The notes under the pieces were generated by a model. The model ran no database searches and was not told the origin of the DNA. It worked only from the letters and a program-made list of their open reading frames with translations. From contig JAAENB010000886.1 in assembly GCA_024224995.1 (NCBI GenBank), positions 1 to 14,263 of the forward strand: a stretch of 14,263 nucleotides of DNA, read 5' to 3'. Positions 1 to 7,160 of the stretch are shown one piece after another (the first letter of the stretch is position 1; each line of letters begins with the position of its first letter). Position numbers and translations under genes: made by a program. Source of the stretch: a bacterium (GTDB lineage: Bacteria > Spirochaetota > UBA4802 > UBA5550).

Positions 1-1
1 A

Positions 2-826
2 GATTTTGCTGTTGAAGTATACGTTCATGAAACAGATAAGACCAACGCTGTAGGCCTTATTGAAGAAGCGAAAGAATATATAGAAGAATATGATGAAGTC
101 TGGGCTGTTTTTGATAAAAATGGTTATTCAAAACACCGTGAAGCATTTGAAATGGCAGACTCTGCCGGGGTAAATATAGCCTTTTCAAGTATCGCGTTTG
201 AGCACTGGATTCTTTTACATTTTGAAAAATGCTCGAAAGATTTTAAAAAATCTCATGATGTGGAAATATATATATGTGAGGAAAAAAAATATTTAGATAT
301 AGATCCGGATAAATTAAAAAAAGGAGATACGGATATTTATCCTCATATACAAAAATTTACTAAAATAGCTATTGAGAACGCTGCATGGCTCAGATATATT
401 ATGAGAGAAGAATTGATCCGGAATGACAATAAAATATATTGCATAAATCCTTTTACTGATGTTGACAGGCTTGTTTCAAAACTGTTTGGATTTGACACGG
501 AAATTATCTGGGGTACAGTTAAAGAAAAAATATTAGTTGAGTGTCTGGAACTTGAAATTACAAATATAGAGAATAAGGAGGACTCTATATCAATCGAAAT
601 TTCACTGCTTAACAAAAAAAGTAGTGCTTTTAGTGTTAATCAAAATACAAAATTTTTTTTAAGAACTCCTGAGGGAGAAGGTGTTTCATTTAAGAATAAA
701 CCATCTTTGATAATTATTCCCGGTGAAGTAAAGGCGTTTTCATTGATTTTTCCGGTAAAAAAGCTTTCTCCTGGCAGCAATTTAATCTTTACAGAAAAAA
801 ATCATACCGTTATCATTGATTTATAA
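2..826 (+). CDS. rloB: RloB-family protein, 5' end outside window, with C-terminal extension
   Basis: The open frame runs in from the left edge, so the true start is upstream; about 274 residues are visible. The first ATG inside the window (152) is not the start, because the reading frame before it already carries family sequence. Visible RloB/TOPRIM-like marks are an acidic strand WAVFDKN (Asp at visible residue 38), the block AFEHWILLHFEKC (Glu 67) and NPFTDVDRLVSKLF near residue 160. RloB proteins are known as partners of RloA-type ATPases in restriction/defence loci and are usually about 200-230 residues. Here roughly 95 further residues follow, rich in predicted beta strands with no helix-forming stretch, resembling a small beta-sandwich; I do not recognise that domain. 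The N-terminal TOPRIM glutamate motif lies off the window, as would any RloA partner. The gene is visibly AT-richer than the AOR downstream, which fits horizontal acquisition. Family assignment is confident, function inferred. Confidence 0.8.
   Translation, partial: DFAVEVYVHETDKTNAVGLIEEAKEYIEEYDEVWAVFDKNGYSKHREAFEMADSAGVNIAFSSIAFEHWILLHFEKCSKDFKKSHDVEIYICEEKKYLDIDPDKLKKGDTDIYPHIQKFTKIAIENAAWLRYIMREELIRNDNKIYCINPFTDVDRLVSKLFGFDTEIIWGTVKEKILVECLELEITNIENKEDSISIEISLLNKKSSAFSVNQNTKFFLRTPEGEGVSFKNKPSLIIIPGEVKAFSLIFPVKKLSPGSNLIFTEKNHTVIIDL
788..816 (+). promoter_or_regulatory. Sigma70-type promoter inside rloB 3' end, driving AOR leader
   Basis: TTTACA (788-793) and TATCAT (811-816) are separated by 17 bases; each hexamer differs from consensus at one position. 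Transcription would begin near 823, just ahead of the structured leader of the AOR gene. It lies within the last codons of the RloB gene, so AOR can be expressed independently of it. Assigned by eye, not by mapping. Confidence 0.45.
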
Positions 827-830
827 AGCA

Positions 831-960
831 GACAGGTTTTCATGATAACCTCACAACACCGGAAACGGTGTTGGCCCTCCTTCCGGCATCCTGCCTCATC
901 AGTCGTAGAATAATAGGCAGCCCTTTTAACTGTGAATTTTCTCGAAAAATCCTTGACCGG
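831..960 (+). promoter_or_regulatory. Candidate Moco/Tuco-type riboswitch leader upstream of AOR
   Basis: The 185-base gap before the AOR gene is highly structured. A 5-bp stem pairs AGGTT (834-838) with AACCT (847-851). A perfect 7-bp stem, AACACCG (855-861) with CGGTGTT (866-872), is closed by a GAAA tetraloop. A single-stranded-looking block GGCCCTCCTTCCGGCATC (873-890) follows, then a perfect 6-bp stem CTGCCT (891-896) with AGGCAG (915-920). The GNRA-capped hairpin followed by a GCC/CTCC/CCGGC-rich joining segment resembles my memory of the Moco RNA motif, which is known to precede genes for molybdenum and tungsten cofactor synthesis and enzymes using these cofactors. The downstream gene encodes a tungstopterin-family enzyme, as expected. 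No U-tract terminator follows, so control may act on translation at the AGGAGA site before 1012. The exact boundaries are uncertain. Confidence 0.55.
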
Positions 961-1011
961 CTTAAACGAAAATTATAAAAATTACACAAACAATCGGGAA
1001 TAGGAGACATT

Positions 1012-2985
1012 ATGAATAATAAACCTGGATATTTTGGCAAAATACTATGGATCGACCTTACAAAAGGTTCAATAGAAGAGCAGTCTCTTCCTGATGAGAT
1101 ATATGAACAATACCTGGGAGGGTATGGCCTGGGAGTAAAATTATTATTTGACCGGATGAAACCCGGACAAGATCCGCTTGGTCCGCAAAATATTCTTGGA
1201 TTTATTCCGGGACTGTTAACAGGGACCGGCGCCCCCTTTACCGGCCGTTATATGGTAGTGGGGAAATCCCCGCTTACCGGAACCTGGGGTGACTCCAACA
1301 GCGGTGGTTCTTTTGGACCTGCTTTAAAAAAATGCGGAGTAGACGGAATATTCTTTACCGGTATATCAAAAAAACGGGTGTACCTGTTAATCGACTCTCA
1401 AGGACCACAGCTATTGGATGCTTCGGAATATTGGGGAAAAGACGCGGTTGAGACCGAAGAACTGTTGAGCCAAAAACACGGAAAAAAGGTCCAGGTTGCG
1501 GCAATAGGACAGGCTGGTGAAAACAAATCCCTTATTTCAGGTATTGTCAATAATAAAGGACGTATCGCTGCCCGTTCCGGTCTTGGCGCGGTTATGGGTT
1601 CAAAACAATTAAAAGCCATCGTTCTCCTGGGAACAGAAAAGATCCCTCTCAATGATCAGGAGACTGTAAAAAAACTTTCCAGGGAATATAACAAAAAAAT
1701 AAACAAAATGCCCGGCGTTATTGCTGCGGGTACGCCAAAATTCGCGCCTATGGCCGCGAGTCTTTTTAGAAAGCTGAGAATTCCCATGATGAAAAGCACT
1801 GCCGAATTATGGATCGCCATTTTAAAAAGCCAGGGGACTTCACTGGCCAACGCGGTGAGTTCCGAAAGCGGCGATTCTCCGGTTAAGAACTGGGGAGGCG
1901 TCGGTTATGTTGATTTTCCGCAGTCCAGGGCGCGAAATATCGGCGGGCACCAGTTTTTAAAGTATAAGACAAAGCCATATGGCTGTTCCGCCTGCCCGGT
2001 ACGATGCGGGGCCATTCTTTCAGTTCCGGAATTAAACATGAAAGAGACTCACCGGCCTGAATATGAAACTTCCTGCATGTTTGGAACCCTGGTTCTAAAT
2101 GATGACCTTTTATCGATCATGGAAATAAATGAATTATGCAATCGCGCCGGGATCGATACTATCTCCGCTGGTGCGACTCTTGCCTTTGCCGTAGAATGTT
2201 TTGAAAATGATATCATCACATCTAATGATACCGGCGGTATTGAACTCAACTGGGGCAATACGGGTTCAATAAAATCGATGCTCAAAAAAATGATAAACCG
2301 TGAAGGGTTTGGCGATATTCTGGCTGACGGAGTAAAAAAAGCTTCTGAAAAGATAGAAAAAAATTCCGGGAAATTCGCTATACACGCCGGAGGGCAGGAA
2401 CTCCCGGCTCATGACCCAAAGCTACTAAACAGCCTGGCGCTCAGCTATGCCGCTGATCCAACCCCGGGGCGCCATACTGCCGCGAGTATTGACTTCCAGG
2501 ATCAATTTGCCGGAAGCACAAAATTCATTAAAGGACTTAAACTGCCTAAAAAAAGAAACAAGAATCCTCAGGCAAAAGCCGAAGCGCAGATGCTTGCCAC
2601 AGCAGCCAAACAGGTTATTAACTCTCTGGGGTATTGCGAATTTGGCGTATATTGCGGACCTATGCCGGTCTTTGAAATTATATCTTCATCCACAGGCTGG
2701 AAATATAATATTGATGATCTCATAAAAACCGGGCTCAGGATACAGAATCTCAGGCTCGCTTTCACTCTCAGGGAAGGGGTGAATCCCATTAAAACAGGCC
2801 TTTCAAACCGGGTTCTGGGTAATCCTCCTCAAGAAAAGGGGCCCAACAAAGGTGTCACAATAGATCTTGATGAACAAAAAAAAGAATATTATACTCTCAT
2901 GGGCTGGGATCCTGTTACGGGGCTTCCACATGAAAAAACTCTCAAAGACCTGGGACTTGATTTTGTGATTAAAGACATTTTATAG
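1012..2985 (+). CDS. aor: Tungsten-type aldehyde:ferredoxin oxidoreductase
   Basis: This enzyme family oxidises aldehydes to carboxylic acids (or the reverse) in the cytoplasm, passing electrons to ferredoxin, with a bis-pterin tungsten cofactor and one 4Fe-4S cluster. The 657-residue product is close to the usual 600-650. The N-terminal family block GYFGKILWIDLTKGSIEEQ and the GRYMVVGKSPLTGTWGDSNS region mark the pterin-binding AOR-N domain. The cluster ligands are visible as CSACPVRC (Cys325, Cys328, Cys332) plus Cys542 in NSLGYCEFG. GGQELPAHDP (His467-Asp468) matches the conserved pterin/substrate segment. The ATG at 1012 has TAGGAGA about 5 bases upstream. The physiological aldehyde cannot be read from the sequence. 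The leader looks like a cofactor riboswitch, and a MoaD-like carrier lies 1.3 kb downstream, both consistent with a pterin-cofactor enzyme. Base composition is clearly more GC-rich than the genes on either side. Confidence 0.93.
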   Translation: MNNKPGYFGKILWIDLTKGSIEEQSLPDEIYEQYLGGYGLGVKLLFDRMKPGQDPLGPQNILGFIPGLLTGTGAPFTGRYMVVGKSPLTGTWGDSNSGGSFGPALKKCGVDGIFFTGISKKRVYLLIDSQGPQLLDASEYWGKDAVETEELLSQKHGKKVQVAAIGQAGENKSLISGIVNNKGRIAARSGLGAVMGSKQLKAIVLLGTEKIPLNDQETVKKLSREYNKKINKMPGVIAAGTPKFAPMAASLFRKLRIPMMKSTAELWIAILKSQGTSLANAVSSESGDSPVKNWGGVGYVDFPQSRARNIGGHQFLKYKTKPYGCSACPVRCGAILSVPELNMKETHRPEYETSCMFGTLVLNDDLLSIMEINELCNRAGIDTISAGATLAFAVECFENDIITSNDTGGIELNWGNTGSIKSMLKKMINREGFGDILADGVKKASEKIEKNSGKFAIHAGGQELPAHDPKLLNSLALSYAADPTPGRHTAASIDFQDQFAGSTKFIKGLKLPKKRNKNPQAKAEAQMLATAAKQVINSLGYCEFGVYCGPMPVFEIISSSTGWKYNIDDLIKTGLRIQNLRLAFTLREGVNPIKTGLSNRVLGNPPQEKGPNKGVTIDLDEQKKEYYTLMGWDPVTGLPHEKTLKDLGLDFVIKDIL

Positions 2986-3012
2986 GATTATGCCAGTATT
3001 AGTGGGAAATTC

Positions 3013-3041
3013 TTGACAATCTATTCCCTTATATCTACTAT
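3013..3041 (+). promoter_or_regulatory. Near-consensus sigma70 promoter for the ATPase gene
   Basis: A perfect TTGACA (3013-3018), a 17-base spacer and TACTAT (3036-3041, one mismatch) lie 66 bases before the ATPase start. A start of transcription near 3048 would give a leader of about 60 bases. It gives the ATPase its own expression, separate from AOR. Confidence 0.6.
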
Positions 3042-3106
3042 TACTTAATACATCAATTCCGGTAAAAAAAAGATTAGTATTTTCAAAATAAATATATAGG
3101 TGAAAT

Positions 3107-4252
3107 ATGCTGCAGCGAATTTATATCAATAATTTCAGGTGTATGGTTAATTTCGAGTTAACTATTGAAGATATAAATCTCTTTTTGGGTGCTAATGGAG
3201 CAGGAAAGACCACTGTATTTGAAGTCTTACTGAAATTACAAGAATTAATTGCTGAAGGAAAAATGGTGAATGAACTTTTTGATGCCAGTGATTTAACCAG
3301 GTGGCAAGATTCATCCATTCAAAACTTTGAACTGGAAATTGCCGGTAATGACGGAATTTACAAATATGCATTATCTATTGAATATGAGCAAAAACAAGGT
3401 AGTACATGTATAAAAAATGAAATTTTAAAGTTCAACAACCGGACTTTATTTGAGTTTGATGCTAAAACAGGAAAAGTACAATTATATAATGATGACCATA
3501 AAAAAGGGCCTGAATATCTATTTGATTGGTCTCGTTCAGCTATTTCACTGCTTCAAGAGAGCCCGGAGAATAAGAAGATCATATGGTTTAAAAAACGCCT
3601 GTCGAAATTTTTTATTGTTCATATTAATCCGGCTGCCATGACCCCGGAAAGCCGTAAAGATGAGAAAAAAATTGCCTGGGATATGTCAAATTTCTCAGCA
3701 TGGTTTCGCTATTTATCACAGGACCAGGAAAACATAATCGAACTTACTAATGAATTACGGAAAATAATCCCGGATTTTAGTGCTTTTAAAATTGATGAAG
3801 CTGGTGAAGCAAAAATACTTAAGGTCGGGTTTAAAAATAGCAACATAAGCAAAAAAGTAATTCATTATAAATTTGATGAATTATCTGAAGGTCAACGAGC
3901 TATAATTGCATTATATACATTAATGATATGCTCACCCGGCGAAGAATTTACATTATGCATTGATGAGCCTGAAAATTTTCTGGCTCTGCCGGAAATCCAA
4001 CCCTGGCTTGATTTTCTTTATGAATATTCTGAAGAACATAGCACGCAAGTCATAATGATTTCACATCATCCCAGTCTGATTAATTATCTGGCTGCAAGTG
4101 CAGGAACCTGGTTTAGCCGCCAGGACTCCGGCCCGGTGAGAGTACAATCCATTGAAAGCGAAGATAAAGCACATGATCATTTTATAAAAAAATATTTTGA
4201 ATCTATTGGTGTTGACAGGCGTAAAATAAAAACCTTGTCTTATCCTATATGA
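3107..4252 (+). CDS. AAA/ABC-class ATPase of the RecF/OLD-like type (AAA_21)
   Basis: A 381-residue single-domain P-loop ATPase of the SMC/ABC-head type. The N-terminus MLQRIYINNFRCMVNFEL is the usual antiparallel strand opening of RecF/OLD-like proteins. The Walker A motif is GANGAGKT (28-35), the ABC-like signature is LSEGQRA (259-265), Walker B ends in CIDEPEN (Asp286-Glu287), and a switch histidine occurs in SHHP (319-322). There is no C-terminal TOPRIM nuclease domain, so it is not a full-length OLD nuclease. Relatives are widely found in defence and toxin-antitoxin-like loci, usually with a nuclease partner encoded alongside; no such partner lies directly beside it here, the nearest candidate being the RloB-family protein beyond the AOR gene. 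AGGTGA (3098-3103) precedes the ATG by 3 bases. Lower GC content than AOR and a private promoter suggest an acquired cassette. ATPase class is certain, role inferred. Confidence 0.85.
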   Translation: MLQRIYINNFRCMVNFELTIEDINLFLGANGAGKTTVFEVLLKLQELIAEGKMVNELFDASDLTRWQDSSIQNFELEIAGNDGIYKYALSIEYEQKQGSTCIKNEILKFNNRTLFEFDAKTGKVQLYNDDHKKGPEYLFDWSRSAISLLQESPENKKIIWFKKRLSKFFIVHINPAAMTPESRKDEKKIAWDMSNFSAWFRYLSQDQENIIELTNELRKIIPDFSAFKIDEAGEAKILKVGFKNSNISKKVIHYKFDELSEGQRAIIALYTLMICSPGEEFTLCIDEPENFLALPEIQPWLDFLYEYSEEHSTQVIMISHHPSLINYLAASAGTWFSRQDSGPVRVQSIESEDKAHDHFIKKYFESIGVDRRKIKTLSYPI

Positions 4253-4320
4253 AATTAAAAGAAACGTCTCAAAAATACGTTCTGAAAATGAAAAAATTGC
4301 GGTATTTGTAAAGCGCAGCT

Positions 4321-4593
4321 ATGGAAATAAAAATTAACCTGGCATTACAGCTTAACAACCTGAGTTTATATGAAGAACAAACGTTCTCTTTTTCGAAAGA
4401 TCCTTCTGTTAAAGATATCCTCGCGGCATTGAACAAACAATACAATACAAATATCTTTACAAAAAGAACGCTAAAAAAACGGTTACTTGTTGTAATGGTG
4501 AACGGCTGCTCCATAGAGCCGGGAGAAATTAAAAAGGTATTTCCTTCAGAAGAAGATACAATAACTGTGCTGCAGCCCCTTGCTGGCGGATGA
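4321..4593 (+). CDS. MoaD/ThiS-family sulfur carrier protein
   Basis: A 90-residue beta-grasp protein ending exactly in PLAGG. The terminal Gly-Gly is the feature that is adenylated and thiocarboxylated in MoaD and ThiS. The motif VVMVNGCSIEP in the middle and EEDTITVLQPLAGG at the end match the family pattern (a VNG turn, then a D-x-V-x-x-x-P-x-x-GG ending). Such small MoaD-like proteins often accompany AOR genes and are thought to supply the dithiolene sulfur of the tungstopterin. An in-frame TAA at 4309 leaves ATG 4321 as the only ATG start. There is no clear Shine-Dalgarno sequence or promoter, so it may depend on upstream transcription. A ThiS or other sulfur-transfer role cannot be excluded, but the AOR nearby favours a cofactor role. 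Confidence 0.8.
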   Translation: MEIKINLALQLNNLSLYEEQTFSFSKDPSVKDILAALNKQYNTNIFTKRTLKKRLLVVMVNGCSIEPGEIKKVFPSEEDTITVLQPLAGG

Positions 4594-4628
4594 TTTGTTA
4601 TAACTGAAAAAATCAAAGGAGAAAAAAC

Positions 4629-4676
4629 ATGACCGGCGAACAAGCCGAAGCGCTACATATTTCTCATTATTTTTAA
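4629..4676 (+). other. 15-codon micro-ORF with strong ribosome binding site; possible gene remnant
   Basis: AAAGGAGAAAAAAC stands immediately before an ATG that opens a frame of only 15 codons (MTGEQAEALHISHYF, then TAA), 35 bases after the moaD-like stop. A strong translation start on such a short frame suggests the truncated beginning of a third gene of the AOR-moaD unit, or a leader peptide. No homology can be claimed from 15 residues. Confidence 0.25.
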
Positions 4677-4719
4677 CTTAATTATTGCTTTTTTTCCGGA
4701 AGGATGAAATTGTTGTTCT

Positions 4720-5877
4720 ATGAAGAAGAAAGAAAAAAATTCTGAGAAGAGTGTCAATCTAAAAGGCAGGGATCGAATTTTTTACATTGATAATATCAGG
4801 ATTTTTCTAACGATCATGGTTATTGTACATCATGCCTCCTGTACCTTTGGTGGTGAAGGAGGCTGGTTTCTAAAGGAACCGGTTCCGCCCGGATCTGCAA
4901 CCATGATTCTCCTTACCATGTTCAATGCCATAAACCAGTCATATTTCATGGGGTTCTTTTTTTTATTGGCAGGATATTTCATTCCCATTTCTGTTGACAG
5001 AAAGGGAATCTCCGGCTATTCAAAAGAAAGGTTAATCAGGCTGGGGATTCCCCTGGTTTTTTTCTTCTTTGTAGTGTATCCCTTAATTAAATATTTAATT
5101 AACCTGTTTAGCAGTGTTCCGCTCACTTTCATGGAGTATATCCGGATCGAGGCGGCACTATTTGGGCTGGGCCCTCTCTGGTTTGTCCAGGCTCTTCTAA
5201 TATTCTCTGCGGTTTACCTGGTTCTGAGAAAAATGACTGAGCCGGGTGCTGCCGGTGTCACTGCGCGGCCATCCCCGGGACTGGGGGCTATCCTGTTTTT
5301 TATTGTCACTATGGGAATAATATCAAGCATTGTGAGAATATGGATCCCCGTTGGCACGCGCGTACTATCCATGCAGCTCGCTCATTTTACCCAATATATT
5401 TTTATGTTTGTTATGGGGACGTTTTTATATAGATATAATTGGATAGAAGCGATCAGTAAAATGCAGGGAAAATTCTGGCCGGGGGTTGTCCTTTGCTGTA
5501 TCGCGGGCCTGCCTGTTATGTTCCTCGCGGGCGGGAGAGGCGACCCCTCTCTATTTATGGGAGGAGGGAGCTGGCAGTCCTTTGCCTATTCCATGTGGGA
5601 GTCGGTTATGATTGTGGCGGTTTGTATTAGCCTGCTCGCGTTTTTTAAAAAAAATATGAACCGGCAAAACAGTCTTTCGAAGAATATGGCAGAAAACGCT
5701 TATACTGTTTATATTGTGCACGCGCTTATCCTGGTTTCAGTTTCGCTGTTCGTAAGAGAGTTTCCAATAGCTTCTCTTCTTAAATGGATTATTGCTTCAG
5801 GAACTTCGGTAATTATCTGCTTTGGAGTAAGCCACCTGGTTCGCAAAATCCCTGCGATGAGAAAGGTGCTGGGGTGA
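4720..5877 (+). CDS. Integral membrane acyltransferase (acyltransferase-3 family)
   Basis: The 385-residue polytopic inner-membrane protein has about ten hydrophobic segments. A charged N-terminus of 19 residues precedes YIDNIRIFLTIMVIVHHAS, which carries the family's histidine pair (His37-His38) at the end of the first membrane helix. The YSKERLIRLGIPLVFFF segment (about residues 104-120) is the second typical block of the MdoC/OafA-like group. Members transfer acetyl, succinyl or other acyl groups to sugars, glucans, lipopolysaccharide or peptides; the acceptor here is unknown. Length agrees with stand-alone members lacking a periplasmic SGNH domain. GGAAGGA at 4698-4704 lies about 15 bases before the ATG, a long spacing. 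A 16-codon frame (5882-5932) starts just after the stop and is probably meaningless. No obvious functional link to AOR; a link to the lipid-type chemistry of OleA is possible but unproven. Confidence 0.82.
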   Translation: MKKKEKNSEKSVNLKGRDRIFYIDNIRIFLTIMVIVHHASCTFGGEGGWFLKEPVPPGSATMILLTMFNAINQSYFMGFFFLLAGYFIPISVDRKGISGYSKERLIRLGIPLVFFFFVVYPLIKYLINLFSSVPLTFMEYIRIEAALFGLGPLWFVQALLIFSAVYLVLRKMTEPGAAGVTARPSPGLGAILFFIVTMGIISSIVRIWIPVGTRVLSMQLAHFTQYIFMFVMGTFLYRYNWIEAISKMQGKFWPGVVLCCIAGLPVMFLAGGRGDPSLFMGGGSWQSFAYSMWESVMIVAVCISLLAFFKKNMNRQNSLSKNMAENAYTVYIVHALILVSVSLFVREFPIASLLKWIIASGTSVIICFGVSHLVRKIPAMRKVLG

Positions 5878-5939
5878 AGCTATGACCATTGGCACTGAAA
5901 ATAATGTGGCGATAATACCGAGCCAGGAGTAAAAAATAT

Positions 5940-5976
5940 CCCCCCAAAAAGCCCCCCCCAAAAAAAAAATCAAAAA
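5940..5976. repeat. Homopolymer C/A tract
   Basis: Runs of C and A follow each other (about C6, A5, G, C8, A10, TC, A6) between the acyltransferase gene and the oleA promoter. The tract is non-coding and lies some 45 bases upstream of the -35 box. Homopolymers of this length are prone to slippage in vivo and to sequencing or assembly error, so the exact run lengths should not be trusted. Confidence 0.7.
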
Positions 5977-6021
5977 ATACTGTTGTTCATTCCCTCTCAG
6001 GTGGAGTTCATTCCGGATCAG

Positions 6022-6049
6022 TTGACTAAAGTAGAAAATAGAGTATATT
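6022..6049 (+). promoter_or_regulatory. Promoter of oleA
   Basis: TTGACT (6022-6027) and TATATT (6044-6049) are 16 bases apart, each one mismatch from consensus. Transcription from near 6056 would give a leader of about 29 bases and would exclude the longer TTG-initiated frame beginning at 5983, which supports the start at 6085. Confidence 0.55.
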
Positions 6050-6084
6050 TAATCGAGTATACAAAAACAAAGGAGATTTTTACA

Positions 6085-7104
6085 ATGCAAAAAGTATTTA
6101 ATAATGTTTCTATAGCAGGAACAGCATCGATTGATGCTCCACACGTTCTAACCTCTGATGAAATTGAATTCCAACTTAAGGATGTGATGGATCGATTTTC
6201 AATTAAGAAGGGGATTCTGGAAAAAACAGCCGGGATAAGTGATCGAAGGTTATGGGACAAAGGTTTTAATCTTGCTGATGGAGCCTCAAAGGTTGGGGAA
6301 AAGGTGTTGAATGAATGTGGAATAGATCGTAAAAAAATTGGAGTTTTAATAAACAGTTCAGTGTGCAGAAAACACCTGGAACCGTCTATTGCCTGTGAGG
6401 TTCATCATCAATTAAATCTGTCACCACAATGTATTAATTTTGATGTTACGAACGCTTGTCTTGGTTTTTTAAACTCTATACATCTTGTTTCTTCTTTGAT
6501 CGAGTCCGGTCAAATTGAATATGGAATGATAGTAAATGCCGAATCCAGTCGGGAGGTCACAGACTGTACTATCGCAAAGATTACAGATCCGGAATGTAAT
6601 GCCAGTGACTTCTGGGATAATATTGCGACTTTTACCATGGGTTCAGGGGCTGTGGCTATGGTTCTCGGCAGAAGGGATGTTGTTAAGACTGAGCATCGTT
6701 TTTTGGGAGCTACCCACTACGCGCACACCAAAGGTCATGATTTGTGTTACGGCGATGAAAGTGGAATAACTACTAATACCAAAAATTTATTTTTAGAAGG
6801 ATTGGAGTTATTACGCGGAGTATATACAGAAGCGAATAACGATTCATGGACTGCTGCCGATAAAGAGTTAATTATTCCACATCAACCGGGCAAAAAACAT
6901 ATTGAAGAGTATATGAACATAATTGAAGCTTCAGAAGAACAAGTTTATACTACTCTGGAAAAATATGGTAATCTTGGACCTGCGTCAATTCCTTTTTCTT
7001 TAACCAAGGCGATGGAAAATAACAAATTACAAAAAGGTGATAAATTTTCGTTTGTTGGTTTTGCAAGTGGATTGAACGCTTCCATCTTAGATTTTGAATG
7101 GTAA
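6085..7104 (+). CDS. oleA: OleA-type acyl-CoA head-to-head condensing enzyme (thiolase fold)
   Basis: OleA joins two fatty acyl-CoAs by non-decarboxylative Claisen condensation to a 2-alkyl-3-keto acid, the first step of long-chain olefin or ketone formation. The 339-residue product matches the family closely: NVSIAGTASIDAPHVLTS at the N-terminus and RRLWD near residue 53 are OleA-like rather than FabH-like. The catalytic set is complete: Glu99 in HLEPS, Cys125 in TNACLGF, His266 in IPHQPGKKH and Asn296 in YGNLGPASIP. Spacings nearly equal those I recall for Xanthomonas OleA (Glu117, Cys143, His285, Asn315); Glu99, specific for OleA, favours it over FabH. AGGAG (6071-6075) lies 9 bases before ATG 6085, hence this start over the upstream TTG at 5983. 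Its own promoter precedes it. OleB, OleC and OleD are absent from the window, so the product may be a keto acid or a ketone after spontaneous decarboxylation. A related acyl-condensing role in another lipid is the alternative. Confidence 0.85.
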   Translation: MQKVFNNVSIAGTASIDAPHVLTSDEIEFQLKDVMDRFSIKKGILEKTAGISDRRLWDKGFNLADGASKVGEKVLNECGIDRKKIGVLINSSVCRKHLEPSIACEVHHQLNLSPQCINFDVTNACLGFLNSIHLVSSLIESGQIEYGMIVNAESSREVTDCTIAKITDPECNASDFWDNIATFTMGSGAVAMVLGRRDVVKTEHRFLGATHYAHTKGHDLCYGDESGITTNTKNLFLEGLELLRGVYTEANNDSWTAADKELIIPHQPGKKHIEEYMNIIEASEEQVYTTLEKYGNLGPASIPFSLTKAMENNKLQKGDKFSFVGFASGLNASILDFEW

Positions 7105-7145
7105 AAAGTGCTGTGAGCCACAGGAACCAGGCCTGTTGCTCACAG
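7103..7145 (-). terminator. Intrinsic terminator of the serine hydrolase gene
   Basis: CTGTGAGC (7111-7118) pairs with GCTCACAG (7138-7145), extended after one mismatch by ACAGG with CCTGT around a 7-base loop. Read on the minus strand the stem is followed after 3 bases by TTTTT (complement of 7103-7107). It lies 16 bases past the hydrolase stop. On the plus strand there is no U-tract, so it would serve oleA only as a 3' hairpin. Confidence 0.7.
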
Positions 7146-7160
7146 TATCTGCATGAGACC

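Noticed and set aside
4212..4246. TTGACA at 4212 considered as a promoter for the moaD-like gene
   Set aside because: No acceptable -10 hexamer at 16-18 bases; the nearest T/A-rich box (TATCCT at 4241) is 23 bases away.
4264..4274. CGTCTCAAAAA shared with 8317-8327, considered as insertion-sequence or MITE ends
   Set aside because: Only about 11 bases match, the flanks differ, and there is no terminal inverted pair or target duplication visible.
5882..5932. 16-codon plus-strand frame directly after the acyltransferase stop
   Set aside because: Too short, no recognised content, and followed by the homopolymer tract; a chance frame is the simplest explanation.
5983..6084. Upstream TTG-initiated extension of the oleA frame by 34 codons
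   Set aside because: The promoter at 6022-6049 lies inside it, the added residues have no match to OleA, and ATG 6085 has a well-placed AGGAG and the family N-terminus.
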